64,000 bases of DNA. It comes from Ursus arctos (Eukaryota > Chordata > Mammalia > Carnivora > Ursidae). The notes beneath the pieces are model-generated. The model ran no database searches, was not told where the DNA came from, and saw only the letters and a program-made list of their open reading frames with translations. The stretch is from positions 27,828,272-27,892,271 of the forward strand of contig NW_026622874.1 of NCBI RefSeq assembly GCF_023065955.2, in the 5' to 3' direction. Made by a program: the position numbers and the translations under genes. Positions 33,124-45,224 of the stretch are shown in pieces (the first letter of the stretch is position 1; every line of letters begins with the position of its first letter).

Positions 33124-33309
33124 TTTTTTTTTTTTTTAAGATTTTATTTATTTATTTGACACAGAGACAGCCTGCAAGAGAGGGAACACAAGCAGGGGGA
33201 GTGGGAGAGGAAGAAGCAGGCTCCCAGCGGAAGAGCCTGATGTGGGGCTCCTGGGATCACGCCCTGAGCCAAAGGCAGACACTTAACGACTGAGCCCCCC
33301 AGGCGCCCC
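33124..33309 (-). mobile_element. Can-SINE, antisense, with internal deletion
   Basis: Poly-T, GATTTTATTTATTTATTTGA, body and head ending GAGCCCCCCAGGCGCCCC. The usual GGGGCTCGATCCC...GGGATCACG segment is shortened to GGGGCTCCTGGGATCACG. The identical duplication TTGGGTTCCTGTTCC lies at 33109-33123 and 33310-33324. Confidence 0.96.
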
Positions 33310-33594
33310 TTGGGTTCCTGTTCCAGTGAGAATGAACCATAGTCTGAGGCTGCTGCACAGCTGTCAGTCTGTCTCCTATATAATTCCTGGTTTGGTTTAC
33401 TTTTTCTTCATTCCCCATTTTTTTCCCCTTTGGTTTTTCACCTTCATTCTGTTGGAATACATCTCAGGTAAATCTTTCAGAAAGAGTACATGGGAAATAG
33501 GCTTTTGAATCAGTGCATATTGGAATGTTTACTCATGATTGATAGTTTGGATTAATATTATATTCTAGGTTTTCATAGTCAAGCTCTGAATAGT

Positions 33595-34420
33595 GTTTTA
33601 GGGAGTAACAAAGAGTTTAAGCAGCAAATAAGAAAAGCATTCAGGCAGAGGGAACATCTATGCAAATGTACTGAGGCATGAAATAACAGGGTATATCTCG
33701 GGAACCAGGAGCAATTCAATACTGTAGGGATGTGAGGGGTAAGAATTAGGGAGAAAGTATTAGGAAATATGGCAGAAAGAACAGGTAGGGATCTTTGTCA
33801 GCCAGGCTAAGGGGATTAGATACAGTACTAAGGTGAAAGGGAACTGTAGATTAGTCCTAATCTGGGAAATACCAGAACTGTGATCCAGAAAGATTAATGA
33901 CTTACTTAGAACAGTTGAATGACGAATGACCAGGAGATTGGAAGAAAAGGAACTGGCGCAAAAGACGTAGTTTGTTACGGCTGGGTGGAGAATTGTAGAG
34001 GAGTCACCAGGGACAGATCAAAGGGGGGGTTACAAACCAAAGTTAAGGACTTCGGACCTTATTCTGGAGCAGTGGCAAAACTCTAGATTTGAATGGAGAG
34101 ACAGATTAACGCTTTAGAAAAATCACTTGATACCGTGCAGGAGAATGAATTAATGTTGGGGTAGAAAGACTGAAGACAGGGAGGCCAATCACAATATTGT
34201 TCACTTCTTGCCATTGTAGAACCTGGGATGAGAGTTGACAGGACCTGAATTTGGGTACTGTGGCTGGACAAGAGTGAATGGGTTTGAGTGATACAAGGAA
34301 CATGAATAAAATAATGGTTGATCAGATGCGGGAATCGAGAGAAGAAAGACAGAATGACTTGTGGGTTCTCAGGTTGGTCCAGTGGATGGATGAATGACTC
34401 CATTCACTTAGGAAAAGACA
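33595..34420 (-). mobile_element. L2 LINE, antisense
   Basis: GCAGAGGGAACATCTATGCA, ACTGAGGCATGAAATAACAG, GGACTTCGGACCTTATTCTG, GACAGGGAGGCCAATCACAA and GGACCTGAATTTGGGTACTG follow the inverted L2 consensus for roughly 800 bp. Confidence 0.78.
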
Positions 34421-34914
34421 TTTTGGGGGAAAGATGTCATAATTTGGTATAAAGCAGTTGAGTCGCCTGTGGATCTCTTTCCTTCTCTCCTTAAATGAAA
34501 ATCACTTTCATCTGTCTGGTGAAGCAAAGAAAAGAGCTTAGTGTGTTTCCTTCTCCAGAGCAATAGAACATTCTCCTCATCACCCCATCCTCTCCTGGAA
34601 ATATCCCCCCTTTGGCTTCCTGGCTTTAGAGGGACCGTCTTCTTTCAAATGCTCTCCATTTACTCCAAACATAGGGGTCCTTTTAAAGTTGCCAAACCCT
34701 GGACCTAGAACTGTTTTCCCTCCTCTTTGGTCACATGATACTTACTCTTTCCATATCAGTGCCAAGGCAGTGCCTCAGGGAAGCCTGGCTGCTCCCGTCC
34801 CAGCCCTGGGGACACTTGTTACCCTATGACCCTTGCCTTCACATTACGAAGTTTCTGCACCAATAAAGAACTTTGGAGTCTATGTGGGTCCTTTGTTTTT
34901 GTGAATAACTGTCT
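34421..34914. other. Intergenic, nothing recognised
   Basis: Mixed-composition DNA with no supported gene or repeat. Confidence 0.4.
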
Positions 34915-35010
34915 TCCCCACTAGAGCATAGTCTCCACCAGGGTAAAAACTATGTCTTACTCATCACTGTTTTCACGAAGCCTAGAACAAATGTTTGTTG
35001 AAGGAATGAA
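34915..35010 (+). mobile_element. L2 LINE 3' terminus, sense
   Basis: CACTAGAGCATAGTCTCCAC, GTCTTACTCATCACTGTTTT and ATGTTTGTTGAAGGAATGAA are the L2 terminal segment with its TGAATGAA-type end. Confidence 0.75.
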
Positions 35011-35364
35011 AGAGAAGAATGGCCTGGAGCTTAGTGTGGCTGTGACCACAGAGGCTTTCTGCCCCCAGAGTGAAATGACTCTTCTCAGACAACTCTCAGC
35101 AGCTGTTGAGAAGCTGCGTGGCTAATTCCCAGACAGCAGTTTATCACGGGCGTGTGGGGGCCACCGCACACAGTTCCGGCAAAACTGTAGGTCTCTGAGA
35201 TGCGCCACTTCGAGTTCTGATCCGGGGAAGCCACCCTTGCTGCCTGGTCCCTCTGAGCAACGACCAGCAGGAAGCTTGCAATTCTACCTACAGACGAGGG
35301 GCACATGCAACCAAAGTGCTCCCCTTTTGGTGCATTTGCTCTCTGGAGACCACGAGCTCCTTGA

Positions 35365-35452
35365 GGATTAATGGTCATGTCCTTTTCTCCCTGGACCCAG
35401 CTGAGTGCTGGCCACGTAAGATGAGCTCAATACAAATGTGTTAAATAAGCAA
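35365..35452 (+). mobile_element. L2 LINE 3' terminus, sense, second copy
   Basis: GTCCTTTTCTCCCTGGACCC, GAGTGCTGGCCACGTAAGAT and TCAATACAAATGTGTTAAAT resemble the same L2 terminal segment as the copy 400 bp upstream. Confidence 0.6.
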
Positions 35453-35635
35453 ATGTATACATTAAGGTGGAGCTACTGATCTGCCACCATATCATTTTTT
35501 TACAGTAAAATTTCTTTCATGCATTATTTTAAAATTATAAAAGCAATACAATACAACTTATAAAAATTCAAATAATAAAAAGATTGCACCGTAAAAAATA
35601 AAAGATGCCCTTCATGTCTCCTCTGCAATCCCGAG

Positions 35636-35762
35636 TATCTATCTATTGTCTGTCTACTTATCTATCTCTGTCTATCTATCTTTCTATCTATTTTCTATCT
35701 ATCTATCTATCTCTATCTATCTATCCATCCATCCATCCATCCATCCATCCATCCATCCATCC
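35636..35762. repeat. Compound tetranucleotide array (TATC)n/(CATC)n
   Basis: Interrupted TATC/TGTC units run to about 35725, followed by ten or so perfect CATC units to 35762. The structure suggests a mutable tetranucleotide locus. Confidence 0.93.
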
Positions 35763-35826
35763 TATCATCTGTTTGTCTATCTCTGGTACAAATTACTCCA
35801 GACCATTTAGAATCAAGCAATAGGCT

Positions 35827-38058
35827 GGGGTGCCTGGGTGGCTCAGCCGGTTGGGGATCTGACTCTTGATTTTGTCTCAGGTCATGATCTGAGGGTCATG
35901 AGATCAAGTCCTGGGTCAGGCCCCACTCTTAAGAACCTCTCTTCCCCTTAAATTTGTATGGAAACAGAAAAGGCCCCGAATCTCCAAGGAACTGTTGAAA
36001 AGGAAAAACAAAGCTGGGGGCATCACAATGCCGGATTTCGAGCTGTACTACAAAGCTGTGATCACAAAGACAGCATGGTACTGGCACAAAAACAGACACA
36101 TAGGCCAATGGAACAGAATAGAGAGCCCAGAAATGGACCCTCGGCTCTTTGGGCAACTAATATTTGATAAAGCAGGAAAAAACATCCGGTGGGAAAAAGA
36201 CAGTCTCTTCAATAAATGGTGCTGGGAAAATTGGACAGCTACATGCAAGAGAATGAAACTTGACCACTATCTCACACCATACACAAAAATAAACTCCAAA
36301 TGGATGAAAGACCTCGATGTGAGGCAGGAATCCATCAAAATTCTAGAGGAGAACATAGGCAACAACCTCTACGACATCGGCCAAAGCACCTTTTTCATGA
36401 CACATCCCCAAAGGCAAGAGAAACAAAAGATAAAATGAATTTATGGGACTTCATCAAGATTAAAAGTTTCTGCACAGCCAAGGAAACAGTCAGAAAAACT
36501 AAGAGGCAGCCCACGGAATGGGAGAATATATTTGTAAATGACACTACAGATAAAGGACTGGTATCCAAGATCTACAAAGAACTTCTCAAACTCAATACAT
36601 GAGAAACAAATAAACAAATCAAAAAATGGGCAGAAGATATGAACAGACACTTTTCCAATGAAGACATACAAATGGCTAACAGACACATGAAAAAATGTTC
36701 AAAATCATTAGCCATCAAGGAAATTCAAATCAAAACCACACTGAGATACCACCTTACGCCAGTTAGAATGGCAAATATAGACAAGGCAAGAAACAACAAT
36801 TGTTGGAGAGGATGTGGAGAAAGGGGATCCCTCCTACATTGTTGGTGGGAATGCAAGTTGGTACAGCCACTCTGGAAAACAGTGTGGAGGTCCCTTAAAA
36901 AGTTAAAAATTGAGCTACCCTATGATCCAGCCATTGCACTACTGGGTGTTTACCCCAAAGATACAGACGTAGTGAAGAGAAGGGCCATATGCACCCCAAT
37001 GTTCATAGCAGCAATGTCCACAGTAGCTAAATCGTGGAAGGAGCCGAGATGCCCTTCAACAGATGACTGGATTAAGAAGTTGTGGTCCATATATACAATG
37101 GAATATTACTCAGCAATCAGAAAGAATGAGTTCTCAACATTTGCTACAACATGGACGGCACTGGAGGAGATAATGCTTAGTGAAATAAGTCAAGCAGAGA
37201 AAGACAACTATCATATGATTTCTCTCATCTATGGAACATAAGAACTAGGATGATCGGTAGGGGAAGAAAGGGATAAAGAAAGGGGGGGTAATCAGAAGGG
37301 GGAATGAAACATGAGAGACTATGGACTATGAGAAACAAACTGAGGGCTACAGAGGGGAGGGGGGTGGGGGAATGGGATAGACCGGTGACAGGTAGTAAGG
37401 AGGGCACATATTGCATGGTGCACTGGGTGTTATACACAACTAATGAATCATCGAGCCTTACATCGAAAACCGGGGATGTACTGTATGGTGACTAACATAA
37501 TATAATAAAAAATCATTATTAATAAAAAAAAAAAAAAGAAAGAACGAGTTCTCAACATTTGCTACAACATGGATGGCACTGGAGGAGATAATGCTAAGTG
37601 AAATAAGTCAAGCAGAGAAAGACAACTATCATATGATTTCTCTCATCTATGGAACATAAGAACTAGGATGATCGGTAGGGGAAGAAAGGGATAAAGAAAG
37701 GGGGGGTAATCAGAAGGGGGAATGAAACATGAGAGACTATGGACTATGAGAAACAAACTGAGGACTTCAGAGGGGAGGAGGGTGGGGGAATGGGATAGAC
37801 CGGTGATGGGTAGTAAGGAGGGCACGTATTGCATGGTGCACTGGGTGTTATATGCAACTAATGAATCATCGAGCCTTACATCGGAAACCAGGGATGTACT
37901 GTATGGTGACTAACATAATATAATAAAAAAATCATTAAAAAAATAAATAATAAATAAAAAAAGGCAACACATGCTGAAAAAAAAAAAAAAAAGAACCTCT
38001 CTTCCTCTCTCTCTGCCCCTCCCCCACTAATGTACACTCTTTCTCTCTCTCAACAAAA
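35827..38058 (+). mobile_element. Can-SINE, sense, split by an L1
   Basis: The 5' half (35827-35945) has the head GGGGTGCCTGGGTGGCTCAG and runs to CCACTCTTAAGAACC. The 3' half (38006-38058) continues the CT-rich tract (TCTCTCTGCCCCTCCCCCAC) and ends in CAACAAAAAG. The two halves join exactly when the L1 and one copy of its 15-bp duplication are removed. Confidence 0.95.
35946..37990 (+). mobile_element. 5'-truncated L1 with tandem second 3' end
   Basis: The insertion is flanked by identical AAGAACCTCTCTTCC at 35931-35945 and 37991-38005. It encodes the C-terminal part of ORF2 in pieces: frames at 35995-36438 and 36639-37241 are intact, with a frame break and a stop between them, so no functional protein is made. 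The Cys-rich C-terminal region is at about 36800-36860. The first 3' UTR ends in an A-tract at about 37524-37537. A second copy of the last 400 bp follows (37538-37950), then another A-rich run, 14 extra bases (37963-37976) and a final A14 tail. Confidence 0.96.
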
Positions 38059-38346
38059 AGCACCAATTAAGTTCTCAATTACTCATTGTTAGATGTATAA
38101 ATGAATATAATTTTAAATATAAATGTGATTATGTGATTTACTATATTTCATAAAATCTAAGAGGCATCAATTGTAAGGTATGCCATCCTTTTATGTTCTA
38201 GAAGAAAAAAGTGCTACCTATTATAATTGCTAGGAGCTATTGATTGTATGATGCACCACAATGTCAGAAGTATTGATATGTAGGAAAAAAATGATTTTTA
38301 GAATCAACAAAATATAGTAATATATTATTCTGCTCCCAGACTTTTG
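38059..38346. other. Intergenic, AT-rich, nothing recognised
   Basis: No supported feature. Confidence 0.4.
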
Positions 38347-38359
38347 TAGTTAGTAATCT

Positions 38360-38553
38360 TTTTTAAGATTATATTTATTTATTTGACAGAGAGACTAGCC
38401 AGTGAGAGAGGGAACACAAGCAGGGGGAGTGGGAGAGGAAGAAGCAGGCTCCCAATGGAGCTGGGAGCCCGATGCGGGGCTCGATCCCAGGACTCTGGGA
38501 TCACGCCCTGAGCTGAAGGCAGACGCTTAACGACTGAGCCACTCAGGCGCTCC
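38360..38553 (-). mobile_element. Can-SINE, antisense
   Basis: TTAAGATTATATTTATTTAT, GAACACAAGCAGGGGGAGTG, GGGGCTCGATCCCAGGACTC and head ending GAGCCACTCAGGCGCTCC. TAGTTAGTAAT lies on both sides (about 38348-38358 and 38555-38565). Confidence 0.94.
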
Positions 38554-38860
38554 ACTAGTTAGTAATTTGCCCTGAAGATCTTTCTGTGTTGTTATATAAA
38601 GATCTATCTCATTTTAAAAATTATTCTGTAGTATTCCATATAAGGATAGCAAATAATTTATTTAATCATTCATCTACAGATGGATTATAATTACTGATTT
38701 GAGAACAGTGTTTTAAATAAAATTTCTTATATATTTTTGTATATTTTGTGAATATATCCAATTTATCCGATTCCCAGAGGTAGAATTACTAGATCATATT
38801 AAAATTTGACAGTTACTGTCAATTTGTCCTCTAAAAAATCTATCTATCCGTCTATTTACT

Positions 38861-39075
38861 TTAAAGATTTATTTATTTATTTGAGAGAGAGAGCGCGAGT
38901 GCACGTGTGTACGCACAAGAGGGGGAGGGGCAGAGGGAGAGAGAGAGAATCCTCAAGCTGACCCACTGATGTGTGAGGAGCCTGACACAGGGCTCAATCT
39001 CAGGACCCCTGGATCAGGACCCGAGTCAAAATCAAGAGGAGGATGCTTTGCCGACTGAGCCACCCAGACGTCCCT
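38861..39075 (-). mobile_element. Can-SINE, antisense, inside old L1
   Basis: AAAGATTTATTTATTTATTT, GA-rich run, GGGGAGGGGCAGAGGGAGAG, GGGCTCAATCTCAGGACCCC and a head ending GAGCCACCCAGACGTCCC. Confidence 0.93.
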
Positions 39076-39559
39076 AAAATATATCTACTTACAATCTTGC
39101 AATAATATCTCAGAATGCCTATTTCCCCATAGCCTTGTCAAAATTGGGTAACATCAAAAGTTTCCATTTTTCTAATCTAATTGGCAAAAAAATGGTGTTT
39201 TTATGTTTTAATTTGCACTTCTCTTGCCTGTTGAGTTAAGCACATTTTCACATATTCACTAGCCACATTTACTACTTCTTTGGTATCTTGAATATTCATG
39301 TCCTTTGACAATTTTACTACTGAGTGGTAAGTTTTTTTATTGACTTATTGGTGTGGTTTGTACAGTAAGGCTCATTAGTCTAAATCTAATATGTATTTTC
39401 TTTTTATTTTCTCTGTTTTCCACTTCTGTTATTGTTGCTGATATGTAACTTTTTATATAGGCATACCTTTAATTTTACTTTTTTATGGCTTCAGGCTTGT
39501 TCTTTGTTGTTTAAAATATCTTCCAAACTGCAAGATGGTGGAATTAATTTTCTTTCTTT

Positions 39560-39771
39560 CTTTCTTTTTTTTTTTTTTTTTTTGATTTTTGATTTATTTA
39601 TTTGACAGAGAAAGAGACAGCCAGCGAGAAAGGGAACACAGGCAGGGGGAGTGGGAGAGGAGGAAGCAGGCTCCCAGCAGAGGAGCCTGACGTGGGGCTC
39701 GATCCCAGGACTCTGGGATCATGCCCTGAGCTGAAGGCAGATGTTTAATGACTGAGCCACCCAGGCGCCCC
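39560..39771 (-). mobile_element. Can-SINE, antisense, inside old L1
   Basis: A T19 run, GATTTATTTATTTGACAGAG, GAACACAGGCAGGGGGAGTG, GGGGCTCGATCCCAGGACTC and a head ending GAGCCACCCAGGCGCCCC. Confidence 0.94.
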
Positions 39772-40830
39772 ATAATTTTCTAGAATGTGTGTGTGTGTTG
39801 TGTGTGTGTGCATATGTGTGAATATATGTTTTCAACCTTTTGTCCATCAATAATTTATTTTTGCATATGTTGTCGGATGGGGATCTAACTTTCTTCCCTA
39901 TCATTAGCAAATCATCCCCATGTTCTTTGTTGAATAGTTCTGAATGTCTTTTGCTGTGGAATATCTTTTTATCCTGATTTGAAAGTTATCTTTATTATAG
40001 ACAAAATTCTTTTGTTTACCTGTGTCTGTTTTGGGTTTTCTCATCTGCTTTCCTGAACTATGTTTCTCAATCCTAATTACTGTGACTTCATATTTCGTTT
40101 TTCTATCCATTGGGGCAAATCATAGAAGAAATAGATAGAAATATACATTGATTCTCCAAATATTGATTGCTTGTCCTCTATGTGCTGGGCTTTGTTGTAA
40201 GTCCTTGAGTGAACCCAACAACCTTACTGAATGTCAATGTAATTGTTAATAGTTTTAAAAATTAATTCTCTTTTGAGTCTTCAATACTTTCTTGGCTTTC
40301 TTTGTAGCATTTTCTCTTCTAAGTGAACTTAAAAATTGTTTAAGTAAATAAAAATTGTTATGTTCCATAAATAGTCCTCTAAATTTGATTGGGATTGCAT
40401 TAATTTATAGAGTAAATTGATTGCATTAATTTACAGAATAAAGTTAATGAGCAAATTAGGCAAAATAACTGCTTACCATTTTGGGTCTTCCTGTGCAAGA
40501 GGTTATACCTTCCCTTTATGTGCCCTGCTTTCCTTTTTTTTTTTTTTTAATGAGGATAATCAATTCATTAATATCTCAAAAGATTTCTGAGATTAAAGAA
40601 ATCTTCTAGATAATTCCTAGCACATTAGAAGAACATAATATATATTAGTTACTATTATTGTCATTATTATTGTTATCATTATTGCCTGACTCAATTCTTT
40701 AAGGTCTTCTTTATGTCTTTATAGTTTTATAGCTTTACTCCTGGTATTTTATTAGGTTTGGTTGTTATTTTATTTCCATTGTATGCTCTCGTTGTTTATT
40801 GCTAACATATAAAAAGCGTAAATTGAAATG

Positions 40831-41865
40831 TACATGAATTCTCCAGATATTTATAGAGTGCCCTTTATGGGTTTTTCCCAGTCCTTTCTCCAGTCTAGCT
40901 TTGATGCCATTGGAGGTACCAGGTGTGGGGAAACAGGGCCCAGTTTCAGAAGTTACCATGTGAGCTTCTCTCAAGATGGACATGTTATCACTCCAAAATC
41001 AAACATAAATACATTTTCAATGCTCAGTTGTTCGTATTAATAGTCCCTCCGACCAGGTTGAATACATTGGAGAATTGGCTATGTTGTACATGGAAGTAAT
41101 AATTGCCATCAGAAACTCTGAATACTGACTTATACAAAATACAGATCTGACCATCTACTTGGCAAATAGCCATTTTATCTAAAGGTTAGGAAGCAAGTTT
41201 GTTTTGAGACATCAGGGATAACTCAGGATGCCCAACAAGAGGATATGGCTTGGTGGATTCCAGCCATTCCTATGATTCTAAGAGAGGAAGTGGCTAAGGG
41301 TTACCCCATCTACCAGAATGTTTAGATCCGATACTTCCAAACAGAAGGTAGTGTATAGCCTCTCACTATGCTATGCTCGTTAGAATAGAGTGGCTGAATC
41401 TGCTATGAGTCTAAAAGAATATCATCTCTCCCTCGAACCCACTACCCAGGAGATTTATCGGTGCACTGGGCAACGGAGTCACATCATTAATATCAAAGGA
41501 AGATTATGATGGCCTCTGTGGTATTTAGATTTTTTTTTTTTAAACTCCCCAAGCAAAGGTCTCCACATGTAGATATTTTGTTGGCTGTGTCCAGGTCTAG
41601 GAAGCAGTCACACAACTCCAAGTTTATTTATGTATTTGCAGTCTTTGAAATGTTAGTGGAGCCCACTCAGTTTATACTCAGATCATTTAAAAGTGAATGT
41701 TGCTGTTCTGAACATTGTTGAGCTTTCTCTTATCTCTCTTCATTCTTACTAACATGGTATCCCCTCAAGTATCACTGGCCTGATTCCACTGTGTCAAATG
41801 TATGCAGCAGAGAAAGGGGATACACCAGCAGCTGGAGGAGCTGAGCGGAAGGAAGGAGACTAAAA
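40831..41865. other. Intergenic; weak L2-like start, otherwise unique
   Basis: GAATTCTCCAGATATTTATA through TCTAGCTTTGATGCCATTGG resembles an inverted L2 end only weakly. No gene is supported. Confidence 0.35.
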
Positions 41866-41869
41866 CATA

Positions 41870-42045
41870 TTAATCCCATTTTAAGTAACAGGCACTGTGT
41901 TAAATGCTTTCAGATACAATACTGCATTTAATCCTCAGGGCAATCTTGCAAGGAGAGCATTGTTATGATTATTTTCACACAAAGAAACTGAGGCTTAGAG
42001 AAATTAAGATCTGAACCAGGGTCTCTTGAACTCCAAAACCCATGG
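41870..42045 (-). mobile_element. MIR SINE, antisense
   Basis: CAGGCACTGTGTTAAATGCT, GCATTTAATCCTCAGGGCAA, CACAAAGAAACTGAGGCTTA and GATCTGAACCAGGGTCTCTT follow inverted MIR order closely. Confidence 0.9.
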
Positions 42046-43780
42046 GTCAGAAGGGTCGGTTCATTCCGAACTCCAGCTAGAACTACGTAGGATCTTAGGC
42101 CAGGTCTCCAGGAATCCCTGAGACTAGACTTGTGTAATATTGAGGTCAAAGAGGAGTCTAAAAGAGTTGGACCTATCCACTTAGCCCTGGGTTTCTTTAC
42201 TGGGAGAGTGATCTGTCAAGCTCTCCCCTGATGGGCAAGTCAAAATTCTTTCCAACAGAATGAAGACTTGTCGTCAGCATGGGAATGTGGCTATGTTGTT
42301 CTTTCAGCTCCAAAGTCGGCTTCTTGGAACCAAGTCACAGACTTGTAGGAGTTTCCATCCACAATTTTGCTTAGTCTGTTAAGATCAGATGAACAGGGCT
42401 GAGGAAGCTGTAGGCAGACAGAATTAGTGGCAATTCTTTCCCACAATACTGCACTCCATTCTTCTAACATACCTCAAGTGCATGCCCTCGGCCAAAACAG
42501 ATCTGGCAAGAGGGAGATTAACAATGATGACAAAAATAGTCCCTGACTTGATAAAACAAATATCAACTGGGTCAGGGGACAAGAACTGCCCATAACCAAC
42601 CTTGGGATCTAATATGTTCTTCATGAGGGCACGATTGCACCATCTTAAGTATTTCACCTCATGCTAACTCTGAAGTTAGACCTTATACCACTGCCCTTGA
42701 ACTTAGTCAATATTTGCAGACTGCAGGGGGAAAAAAGAGTATACAGATCAGCAAGAGGGGTAAATGTAAGATATTCGGGAATAACTTTTTTGGTTTTCTG
42801 TCGGCTCATAATTCCCTATTTGTTGATCTTTCAGAACTGACCCTCGGAGACTAGGTTACTCAGGCGGATGTTTTTCACGTTGTTGTGGGGGGTGGGAGGA
42901 GAAGGATGTGGCGCTAAATTTTCATTGAATAAAATGTGGCTTTGTCTGAGTCTGGTCTCCCTAATTTCCTCTCAAGATAAAGATGAGCTCATTTGCACCT
43001 ATCCGCCTTTAGATCAGTAAACACTCTGCATGGGTCAAATTCCAGCCCCAGACCTGAGGCTCCGGCACTTCGGGAGCCCATTGATTTTCCCTTTCCTGAG
43101 GCTTCAGGGTGAGAGGTCAGGGCAGGTGGGGGTGCCAGTGGCCTGGATTTCCTCTGCCTCCCACCTTCGCCACTGTACGTGCTCTGCGCCAGGCTCCAGT
43201 TCCCAGAACTGTGAGCGGTCAATCCCAATACGTCCAGCGCCCGTTTCCATACCCGAGTGTACCTTCTTCCCCATGCCCTTCTGTGCCCCCATTCTGCCCT
43301 CTACCCAGACTTCGGCATGGGTTTTGTGTCATCTGTCTCACAAGTTAATTTCTTTGTTTTTCTGCTCTCTCACCCCGAACTCTGGTCTCTCTAAAGTTCC
43401 CCTGCCTCCTTCCCCACTTCTTCCTTACCTGTGGTAGGGAACTGGGAACCCATTGTCACACTGACCCAAGCAAAACACAGCATATCCCTTCTGCACATTT
43501 GCTGCCCTCCCTCCCACCTCTCACATGCGCCCCCATATCCTGCTTGGAGCATACTCATTGAGGAAAAGTTACCTCGCTCACTCCTCTTTGTGTACCCTGC
43601 TGGCTTCCCTTACCAGATGCCCCACGAGAGTTGATTTGGGCAAACTGGCAAGAGAAAAGAAAAAAGAATCAAGCGCCAATGGTGGGTTTAAAGTATCAGT
43701 GACCACCCTGTGGGGGCGGCCATGTCTCCCACACGTCACGGTCAACGATAATTCTTCCCACCTGACCGCCTCTCCCTCCT
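42046..43780. other. Intergenic, no recognised repeats
   Basis: Unique-looking DNA; 43000-43450 is C-rich with several open frames up to 135 codons that lack family resemblance and are best read as compositional chance. Confidence 0.4.
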
Positions 43781-43784
43781 ACCA

Positions 43785-43860
43785 TTTCTTGAGCACGCTG
43801 TATACCAAGCACTTCGCATAGCACAGCTCATTTACTCCTTCGTTTGAGAGGCCGGTGTTA
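43785..43860 (-). mobile_element. MIR/L2-like fragment, antisense
   Basis: TGAGCACGCTGTATACCAAG, CATAGCACAGCTCATTTACT and GAGGCCGGTGTTATTTTTAG resemble the inverted MIR core. The fragment is short. Confidence 0.5.
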
Positions 43861-43899
43861 TTTTTAGAAAAGATCTTTATTGTATAAAGTGAAGATTCA

Positions 43900-44175
43900 A
43901 AACCACTAAAACCCGAAGTCATGGCCTCAGCTTCAGCGGTAGGTATGTCTGGCTCTGTGCCTCCACCTTCTTCCGGAGTCGCTGGCGGCCGAGGTGAGCT
44001 GGTCGGTGCAGACCGCCCACGGGGGAACACAAACCAGACCAGGGGATCCACTGATGCAGGGCAGGCCCTCGTTTCCTCTGTGCGGCGAAGGGGGGCACTT
44101 TCCCTCTGTGCTCTCGTGTCTATATATCTATGCCTCTTACAAACCAAAGTTGTGCTTGCTGAAAAAAAAAAAAAA
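43900..44175 (+). other. GC-rich open segment ending in A14, unassigned
   Basis: An ATG at 43921 opens a frame of 127 codons beginning with an Ala/Ser/Gly-rich stretch and running through an A14 tract (44162-44175). Local CpG content is raised. The A-run could be a retrocopy tail, but no AATAAA precedes it and no flanking duplication was seen. I do not recognise the peptide and do not support it as a gene. Confidence 0.2.
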
Positions 44176-44429
44176 TCAAATGTATACATTTATTCAGAAA
44201 TGTATAAAGTAAATGTGAAAACTCCCTCTCACCTCAATGCCTTTTGCCTCCTTCCACTCCCCAGGGGTAGCATTTACTCTGAAGGTGTGTGTTCTCACAG
44301 ATAGTGTGTTTGTGTGCCCATGCATAGGGATCTAGATAAAGGTGTATCAACCTCAGGGGAAAAAATGAAAGCAGAGTCAAGTTATGTAAGCATATTGCTA
44401 TATTTACTTGAAAAGATTGACAGCATACT

Positions 44430-44790
44430 ATGGGTAACTTTCCGTTTTACTACATAGCTGTAGCTCCATCTCCAACTTTTATTGGATACATAACATTCCA
44501 TAGGCCATGGAATTAAAACACAAATCTTATGACTAAAAAGCACAAATAAAACTTTTTAAAAAGCTCAGATAAGATTTTTTTTGCATGACTGTGGTAATAT
44601 AAGAGCGAAACTTCTTTTTGAGGTCATTTGTACCCAAGTTAAATAGACCTTAAAGAGGCATTTTATTTTAACGTATTTGAACAATTCACCTAGTGATGGA
44701 TGTTTAGTTTGTCTACAATTTTCCCTTGTACTATTTTCCTGCAATGAATATCCCTAAGCATGCCACATAAAATTTAGATACAGTAACTAA
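44430..44790 (-). mobile_element. Old L1 fragment, antisense
   Basis: TATTGGATACATAACATTCC, CTAGTGATGGATGTTTAGTT and TTTCCTGCAATGAATATCCC resemble inverted L1 3' coding/UTR sequence. It may be continuous with 46620-46875. Confidence 0.55.
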
Positions 44791-44905
44791 AGTCTTTCCA
44801 TCTGTGACGCTTCCTTGTTCAGTCCAGGGCAAGCACGGCTTTTAGAAGGGATTCATGGAGCAAACGCAAAGAATTAAGAATCAAGGTTTTGACTTTAGAA
44901 TTTCT

Positions 44906-45104
44906 TTTTTTTTTTTAAAGATTTTATTTTTTTATTCGACAGGATAGAGACAGCCAGCGAGAGAGGCAACACAAGCAGGGGGAGTGGGAGAGGAAGAAGC
45001 AGGCTCATAGCAGAGGAGCCTGATGTGGGGCTCGATCCCAGAACGCCAGGATCACGCCCTGAGCCGAAGGCAGACGCTTAACCATTGTGCCATCCAGGCG
45101 CCCC
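44906..45104 (-). mobile_element. Can-SINE, antisense
   Basis: Poly-T, GATAGAGACAGCCAGCGAGA, CTCATAGCAGAGGAGCCTGA and head ending GTGCCATCCAGGCGCCCC. The identical duplication TGACTTTAGAATTTCT lies at 44890-44905 and 45105-45120. Confidence 0.97.
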
Positions 45105-45224
45105 TGACTTTAGAATTTCTAAATAGGGTCTTAACATTTAGTATTGAGATAATAGTCTTGAAAGTCAAGGTTTTTAATTTGCCAGAGCCAGGCTTTTTTT
45201 TTTTTTTTTTCCTTTTGATAAGAA

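Larger units (their letters stand above)
38575..40830 (-). mobile_element. Old L1 (L1M-type), antisense, split by two SINEs
   Basis: Inverted L1 landmarks run in order: TGTAGTATTCCATATAAGGA, CATCTACAGATGGATTATAA, GAGGTAGAATTACTAGATCA, CATATTCACTAGCCACATTT, ATGTCCTTTGACAATTTTAC, GATTGGGATTGCATTAATTT, GGTCTTCCTGTGCAAGAGGT and CTCCTGGTATTTTATTAGGT. It is interrupted by Can-SINEs at 38861-39075 and 39560-39771. All frames are destroyed. Confidence 0.82.

Noticed and set aside
35636..35762. Regular repeats considered as an array of the CRISPR type
   Set aside because: These are tetranucleotide microsatellite units with no spacers, in a mammalian genome.
36639..37241. 200-codon open frame
   Set aside because: It is the C-terminal piece of a 5'-truncated L1 ORF2 (its first codon is not a true start), not a host gene.
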